A DNA stretch of 64,000 nucleotides from Sphaerolaimus hirsutus (taxonomy: Eukaryota > Nematoda > Chromadorea > Monhysterida > Sphaerolaimidae): positions 16,486,704 through 16,550,703 of the forward strand of contig OZ038452.1 in NCBI GenBank assembly GCA_964036195.1, given 5' to 3'. A program made the translations under genes and the position numbers. This document shows positions 58,354 through 64,000 of the stretch, piece by piece; positions within the stretch are counted from its first letter, which is position 1, and every line of letters begins with the position of its first letter. The notes under the pieces are model-generated. The model saw only the letters and a program-made list of their open reading frames with translations, searched no databases and had not been told where the DNA came from.

Positions 58354-58404
58354 AAATCCATTCAGCGAAATCTCCACCTTCGCGCAAAAATTGCTCACGC
58401 TTGC

Positions 58405-61380
58405 TCAAGGTTCGCCGTCGACTTTTGCCTTGACGAAATTTAGAGAGCGGCTGGGATCCGTAGGGTAGTACTCCTGGCACCTGGTCATAAGGCGCTTTAT
58501 GCCACCCTGCGATTGAAGGCACCTTGTAGCACATCGGAATTCCATTGCGGGCTTGTCAATTGTTTTGGTTTAGCGGTTCAGAGTTACGCTTGAAGGCAGG
58601 TGACAGTCCCATTATAATGCTACCCCTGAGTGGTGGAAGACACAAACCTGCCCCAATTCACGCACCTGGATGTATTTCCTTTGTGTCTCATCATTGAGCA
58701 CATGTGCCACATTCGCGGCAGCTGAGCGGTTCTGCCCCGGCCGCAAATGAATGCCCGTTCGGCTAGTTCCAACGGGCCATGGGGCGTTGCCGATCGCAAG
58801 CTGGACATATGCCGCGTTGGCGACAATGTAGTTGCGCGTTACCAACCCCTTGACGATTTTCACCAGGTGAGTGCGGATGTCGGTCGCCACCGACTGCAAC
58901 GTGGTGGGCATTTACGGCTGAGACTCGCTCGGCAAATAAGCTCGCTCTGCGAGTAGTAATTATTACCGCTCTGCAAATGCAAGGTCAACTCCACCCAATG
59001 GCGCAGCGATTGGCTGGGGTGCATACTTGCAGAGAGAGCACATTTGCAGAGCCGTCATAAATCACTTGCAGGCCGCTACTACTTGCAGAGCGAGTTCATT
59101 TGCTGAGAGGCACATGGTCGGGGTCGACATTTACATATTATTGCGTCTGCGAACCCAGACTGTTTTTTCGCCATCTCACCGAATCTCTGAGGCTGTCCAT
59201 CAGTGGTTTGATGTACTCGGTGCACTGATAGTACTTCGCCGACGCCTGCTTGCCGTCATTGCTGCGCTTTTCATCCTCCGATCGGGCGTTCAGGTTGAAT
59301 CCCCACTTTTGCAAAAGAAACTGAAAAGGAAACGGATCATGGTGTGGGACGGACCACAAATATGTAGGAAGTTACCTGGAACAAATAACCATCAAGAAAA
59401 CGCGACACCAATCGACTCACATTGAAGCAATCATAAATGATCTGGCACTCTCGCTTAGCGCCAATGACCCCGCTGCCCAGCTCTTCGTTGGCCGCTTTGA
59501 TGATGTTGTCAAAATCCTGTAGTTTCTCCTCGGTCTTGACGTCGTGCTTGCCCTGGGCGCCGCTGGTGCCCGCCTTGGAGCTGGCGTCGCCCTCGATCAC
59601 CGCCTTCAGGTAATCCTGGTCGGCTTGTTCCAGGGCGTCTTGAAAGTCGTTGCGCCAACCCTGGGATTTGTGGAGGGTGTAGCGGCGGTAATGAAAACCC
59701 GGCCGTAATGAAAGCCTGGCCGTAATGTATTCCCACCCGGCCGTAATGAAAGCCTGGCCGTAATGTATTCCCACCCGGCCGTAATGAAAGCCTGGCCGTA
59801 ATGTAGGGGATGCTACATTCCGGCCGGGCAACATTCCGGCCGGTTTTACATTACGGCCGGGTCCTAGGGGGGGGGGGGGGGGAGGGGATGGGGACGTTTG
59901 GCACTAGTACCCGGGTCACTGTTCACAACGCTAGCACAAATATTTGCCGCGAATGAACAATGGTTAATGGTCTCAATAGAGGATATGCCCTTTCGGAAGC
60001 TGAAGCGTGTGCGAATTAGGCAACGAAAACGACCTTTTCTAACGACCACGTATTTCATGAAAATACTTTTTTTTACGAATTTTGCCATATTCGCCAAATG
60101 ACTTTTTTTGCACTGAGAAATGTGAATGGAAAACTCAAGTGTGCATTTTACGCCACTTCACTAATCCAAGCGTGTTTCTCTAAAATATCGAGAAAAACCC
60201 AGATTACAATAACTTTGTCCAAAAACTCTGAATCCGAAAATTTTAAAATGCCAATCCTAGGGTTGGCCGATGTTTTTTTTAAACGTTTTTTTATATTAAA
60301 AACGTTGTTTTTTTCAAAAAAACATGACGTCCGAAATGTTTTTTTTTTTTAAACATCAGCCGAAATTTTTAGTACTAAGCACTAGGTATTTTGCAAAATT
60401 TTTGCGCGCTTGCGCGCAAAAATTTTGCAAAATATTTAGTGCTTAGTACTAAAAATTTCGGCCGATGTTTTTTTTTAAAAAAAAACATTTCGGACGTCAT
60501 GTTTTTTTCATTTAAAAAAACGTTGTTTTTTTTAAAAAAACGTTTTAAAAAAAACATCGGCCAACCCTAGTCAAAAATATCTATTTTTGTCGACTTACGT
60601 ATATCGGCTTTTGTCAAATGTTCATTTGACTTCAAGTCAAGTTTTGCATGGAATAGTGCTTGAATAAGGTTATAAGAGAAGGCTAATACATTGACAGTGA
60701 TGTTTCACAATGTAGAAGTGGCTTGGAATGTGGGATCACATTGGCTGGATATTATATACTACACTAACATATCACGGCTTATTATTGCACAATAGCATGA
60801 ACAAATGGAAGCTTTCACACTAAAAATGCCCCAAAACCAATGAAAACAATCACCAATGGTAATGTGTGTGTGAAATCGCGCGCTTGCGCGCAAAAAAAAG
60901 CAAAATACCTAGTGCATAGTACAAAAAAATTTGCTGATGTTTTTTTAAACGGTTTCGATGCCTGTTTTTTTAATCAAAAAAACATTGTTTTTTAAAATGA
61001 CGGTTAAAAAAACATCGGCCATCCCTAGTCAATACCAGCACATTATGGGGAAAGTATCATTCAACAGGAAAAAAATTACCTCCACGTCTGGCTCCACGAT
61101 ATCATGCTTCTGTTTATATTTCTCCCAATATTCCTGCGTCTGCTTCGCGGCTAAATCGCTTCGCTTGAAGAACGATCGCTCAGCATCCTGTGATCCGGCG
61201 ACGATGCCGCTTTACACATTAGTTTACGGCCAAAATATCAGAAGTTTTAAGTAGGCTTTTAAGTCTACGCTGAACAGCAAATTACAAACAGCAAATATAT
61301 CAATACAAATGACATACCACGACACCTGACTCGTGTAATTTTTGTCTCTTGCGAGCTATTTCCGCCTTCAGGAAATCCAT
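58405..61380 (-). CDS. PRPF18: Pre-mRNA splicing factor 18 (Prp18), six exons found
   Basis: Exons on the minus strand: 61318-61380, 61080-61187, 59421-59660, 59180-59320, 58666-58893 and 58405-58506. All joins are phase 0 and together give 293 residues; known animal Prp18 is about 340. Prp18 acts in the second step of pre-mRNA splicing with Slu7 and the U5 snRNP. Exon 1 is MDFLKAEIARKRQKL and exon 2 has FFKRSDLAAKQ, both matching the family N-terminus. Exon 4 has FLLQKWGFNLNAR. Exon 5 has the invariant AIGNAPWPVG (residues 217-226) and AHVLNDETQRKYIQ. Exon 6 has GIKRLMTRCQEYYPTDPSR. The GTGAGT at 59420-59415 is taken as the exon 3 donor because it restores the family alignment; reading through would add 15 odd residues. 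The SFM (Prp4-like) motif expected between exons 2 and 3 was not found in the 1.4-kb, repeat-filled intron. Confidence 0.93.
59688..59866. repeat. GGCCGTAATG repeat array in a PRPF18 intron
   Basis: Units of GGCCGTAATGAAAGCCT and GGCCGTAATGTATTCCCACC alternate with a period near 38 bp. The right end carries inverted CATTACGGCCGG and CATTCCGGCCGG. A run of about 15 G follows at 59868. The array begins about 25 bp upstream of the exon 3 acceptor. Confidence 0.8.
60259..61030. repeat. TAGGGATGGCC family, copy 4, with a hairpin element at its left
   Basis: 60264-60571 is an almost perfect palindrome (TAGGGTTGGCCGATGTTTTT and its inverse; centre TTGCGCGCTTGCGCGCAA at about 60400-60417). 60572-61030 repeats the interior of the 50209 element (GACAGTGATGTTTCACAATG, CCCCAAAACCAATGAAAAC) and ends ACATCGGCCATCCCTA. 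All inside the PRPF18 intron 2. Confidence 0.75.
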
Positions 61381-61827
61381 TTTCTCTTTTCTTTTTCAAT
61401 TTTTTTCGTATTTTGCGTAGGAAGTATATCAGAGAAGTAACGAATTTATATGTAAAACGGATCAACAGGCCAGAAGAGACGCTGACCCAGGGATCGGGGA
61501 ACTTGGTTCACGTCCAATTCACCGTTTGCGTATTGTAGGAACAAGAGTGAAAGCCCCAATTATTGCTCAAAATCGCTAAAATTTCCTTCATTTGACAATT
61601 TTCACCTTTATAATCGCTATTTTCGTCTATATGCAGGTTATATACCTATGTTTAGCCATTTTGGCCTACTTTATTTATATTTATAGATATTTCGAAACTT
61701 TTGGCCGGTTGCCAAGTTGTTATAAATGGTATCTCCGTGACCCAGCTGTTCAACTTTTGCAAATGAAGGACAAAGAAGTCGGCTGGTCGACGGAACCCTC
61801 CTGTTTGGTTGCTGTTTGACTGCAAGC
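61381..61827. promoter_or_regulatory. Short divergent intergenic region of PRPF18 and PDCD10
   Basis: The two start codons (61380 minus, 61828 plus) face away from each other over 447 bp. Any promoters and 5' UTRs of both genes must fit here or be shared. No clear TATA box or TE was recognised in it. Confidence 0.6.
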
Positions 61828-63306
61828 ATGCACGCATCAGACATGGACGAGCCGTACCTAGGTGCTGCGGTGCACGGCGCCCTGTTTGCACCTGCGATAG
61901 AACGCGTGGAAGCTCGACTGCCAGCGCCAGTGGCCCACCAGCTGAAGAACGCCATGGCGGCGTTCGATCGGGCCGCGCCGGGCGCCCTGCTGCAAGTGGC
62001 AGGCGCTCTGGCCCAACACGCCGAGTTAGTGCATTGGTCAAGGGTTTTGTAGGAGGGGGTTGGGGTGGGTACCCCCAAATCCACCAGCTATCTACCTACC
62101 CCGGAGGCCGCTCAACAATCTCTATCCCGGTGGGGGAAGTTTATGGCTACTATCCCCTGAACCACCCCCCCCCCCCAACCGCCCAGCTATTTAGCTATCT
62201 GGAGCTTTTTTTGAGAAATTTTACGCAAATGTTTGCTCAAGATCATTCATTTTCAAACTTTTATAGATTTTTACCGTATAAATCACTATTTCATCTGTTT
62301 TATTGGCTTCTTTTAGCCCCTCCAACCCCCGACCCCAAAAATTTCGCAGACTGCCCGTCGACCTGCAGGAGTCTCTGCTGCGACTGCAGGCGGCCGGCGG
62401 CGGCGTGGAAGACGAGTCGTGCGCGGCCACGCTGAACGGCCGCGGCCCGCCGCACAGCGATCTGGCCGAGCGCGCGTCCAGTCTGCGCTCGGTGCTCGCC
62501 CGCGTTCCCGACGAGATTGCCGACAGACGCGCCTTTTTGGAGACTATTAAGGTGGGATAGATCGTGCTCTTGACTACTTGGGTTGGAAAAAAATGATTTT
62601 ATTTCAAACGCGTTGACAAAAAAATCTATTTAAAACAAATTGTTTTGTTTTTTAAATTGCAAAAACTTCAAAAAAAGTTTAAATTGCAAAGTGCAAAAGA
62701 ACTTCAAAATAGGTATATAGTGCCCTTTTGAAATTTCCCCTTTTGATTTTTTTGAAGATCATTTTCCACCCTGTGATTTTGAAAAAAAATCAGTTGGAAA
62801 AATAAAATCCCTACTATCAATTATCATACCTACTCTTGATCGATCGTGAGTTGAAGTGTGAATAAGGATCATAATTGGATACTTTTAAATTGTTGTCTGG
62901 TACTGTTTTTAATCTGATGTTTCACTGGATTTTTTCAAATTACCGGGTGGACCAAAAAATATTTGTTTCTGTTATCGATTCCAAAAGATCGAAATTGATG
63001 CGGATATTTTTAAATAGATATGTATCATCGTCGTCACGTTGCTTGCAGGAGATTGCTAGCTCAATCAAAAAACTGCTGGACGCCACAAACGCGGTGCACG
63101 CGGCCAGCATGAGCTCATCGTCGCAGCAGGGTCTGGCCGCCATGGAGCGCCGCAAGAAGGAGTTCGTGCACTACTCGAAGCGCTTCTCGAACACGCTCAA
63201 GGAGTACTTCAAAGGGGAGCCGACGCACAGCGTGTTCGCCGCGGCCAACCAGCTCGCCTTCCACACGGTGCTCATCGTGCGCACCGCCGCCCACAAGCTC
63301 GCGTAA
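61828..63306 (+). CDS. PDCD10: Programmed cell death 10 / CCM3
   Basis: Three exons: 61828-62024, 62350-62551 and 63049-63306, joined in frame to 218 residues (human protein about 212). PDCD10 is a small cytosolic adaptor that binds GCKIII kinases through its N-terminal dimerisation half and striatin/CCM2/paxillin LD motifs through a C-terminal FAT-like helical bundle, as part of the STRIPAK complex. Matches to the family: ESLLRL (73-78), RVPDEIADRRAFLETIK (about 117-133), IASSIKKLLD (135-144), KKEFVHYSKRFSNTLKEYF (169-187), then ANQLAFHTVLIVRT. Lysines of the LD-binding helices (IKK, YSK, TLK) are kept. The N-terminal third is GC-rich and more diverged. The exon 1 donor GA|GTTAGT and the acceptor CGCAG|A give the seamless join AELPVDLQESLL. 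The start could also be Met6. Intron 1 carries a GATAGCTG-type repeat. Confidence 0.95.
62041..62340. repeat. GATAGCTG family copy in PDCD10 intron 1
   Basis: AGGGTTTTGTAGGAGGGGGT, CCAGCTATCTACCTACCCC and CCCCTGAACCACCCCCC are inverted-sense versions of words at 46241 and 51240. It fills almost the whole intron. Confidence 0.6.
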
Positions 63307-63534
63307 TGGACGGCTGCCGTCGGTTCCCCGCTGCCGGTGGATATTGATGTCGTCTGGCAAATGTGCCTTTGCTGTGATTTCTGCACCATGTGGTAAAACA
63401 CGATTCTATGCATTTCGTGACAACCATTTCACTCATTTTTATTGGCTTTATTTGCATTTGTGCCCGAAATACCAGGTTAGTAGGGACGATCCACATTCTG
63501 TCAACTGACAAATTTGTTTTTTTATTGTCTCAAA

Positions 63535-63954
63535 CTGCGTTTACACTGCCACGTGTGGCGACAAATTTTTTTTTGCCCTCATGTCATGAAAATTGAATAA
63601 TTCTTGTATCGAACACCTAGATCACGATCACTCTTTTTGCCCAGGACAAACATATTTTCATATGTGACGTAATCATACACATTAAGATAACATTTTTTGT
63701 TGTCACACAGTTTCGGTTCCATTTCTTCTAGGTAGCCTCGTTAACGAGGTTACCTCGAAGAGATGGAAGATATTGGACCGACAACTTGTGACGACAAGAA
63801 AGAATGTTATTTTATTGTGTATAATTACGTTAAATATGAAAATTTATGTTTGTCCTAGGCAAAAAGGGTAATCGAGATCTAGGTGTCCGACAACAAATAT
63901 TCAATTCTGAAAGCCAAAAAAATGTTGTCGTCACACGTGACGGTGTAAACGCAG
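63535..63954. mobile_element. Inverted-repeat element just downstream of PDCD10
   Basis: Ends CTGCGTTTACACTGCCACGT and ACGTGACGGTGTAAACGCAG are inverted copies. Inner arms TCGAACACCTAGATC and GATCTAGGTGTCCGAC, and CCCAGGACAAAC with GTTTGTCCTAGG, continue the palindrome to a centre CCTCGTTAACGAGG at about 63738. 420 bp, non-coding. Confidence 0.8.
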
Positions 63955-64000
63955 CTTCAGTAAAGATTGACCGATGATCGAAATTTTACAATCTATCCAC

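Noticed and set aside
59337-59420. Extension of PRPF18 exon 3 to FLDGYLFQ
   Set aside because: It adds 15 residues that break the family alignment. A GTGAGT donor at 59420 gives the conserved join CFN-FLLQKW.

Overview
This window reads as nuclear DNA of an invertebrate animal. It has spliced genes with GT-AG introns, a secreted prepropeptide carrying dibasic and amidation sites, CpG-rich patches without obvious CpG depletion, and a very high load of short non-autonomous DNA transposons. A protostome is likely because of the FVRL-amide peptide precursor, but I cannot name the phylum. No bacterial, organellar or viral gene organisation was seen.

Five protein-coding loci can be supported. (1) At the left edge, minus strand, is the 5' end of a secreted leucine-rich-repeat protein (1-230). 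(2) At 27.8-28.7 kb, plus strand, are the first four exons of a neuropeptide precursor with four copies of K-P-A-F-V-R-L-G. (3) At 37.2-41.1 kb, minus strand, is a seven-exon beta-1,3-galactosyltransferase (GT31) that can be followed to its stop. (4) At 58.4-61.4 kb, minus strand, is the splicing factor PRPF18. Its exons join in frame, but the usual Prp4-like SFM segment is not found. (5) At 61.8-63.3 kb, plus strand, is PDCD10/CCM3, complete in three exons (218 residues). PRPF18 and PDCD10 are head to head, with 447 bp between start codons.

Nearly everything else is repeats or unassigned sequence. Recognisable families are: (a) hAT-like elements with 8-bp target-site duplications (TSDs) and CAGGGTTGG, CA(G/T)AGTTGTTAAAA, TAGTGATG or TAGGGATGG termini; (b) a G-run family with termini ACCGTATTTCCTCGAAATACC; (c) a family ending in CTCGGCGGACCGCA; (d) a TA-flanked mariner-like palindrome; (e) several long fold-back (palindromic) elements; (f) a dispersed family containing GATAGATAGCTG. 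Several are nested and the insertion order can be read from intact TSDs, best at 29084-31868 and 44280-45910.

Layout: 0-27 kb is the LRR 5' end, then repeats and unassigned DNA. 27.7-34.4 kb is the neuropeptide gene start followed by nested elements. 35-41 kb is the glycosyltransferase. 41-57 kb is repeats plus a CpG-rich block at 49.1-49.7 kb. 57.7-64 kb is the compact PRPF18/PDCD10 pair flanked by inverted-repeat elements. The genes do not form a pathway; they are neighbours only. All splice sites and protein identities come from reading the sequence and from remembered family features; no searches were run.
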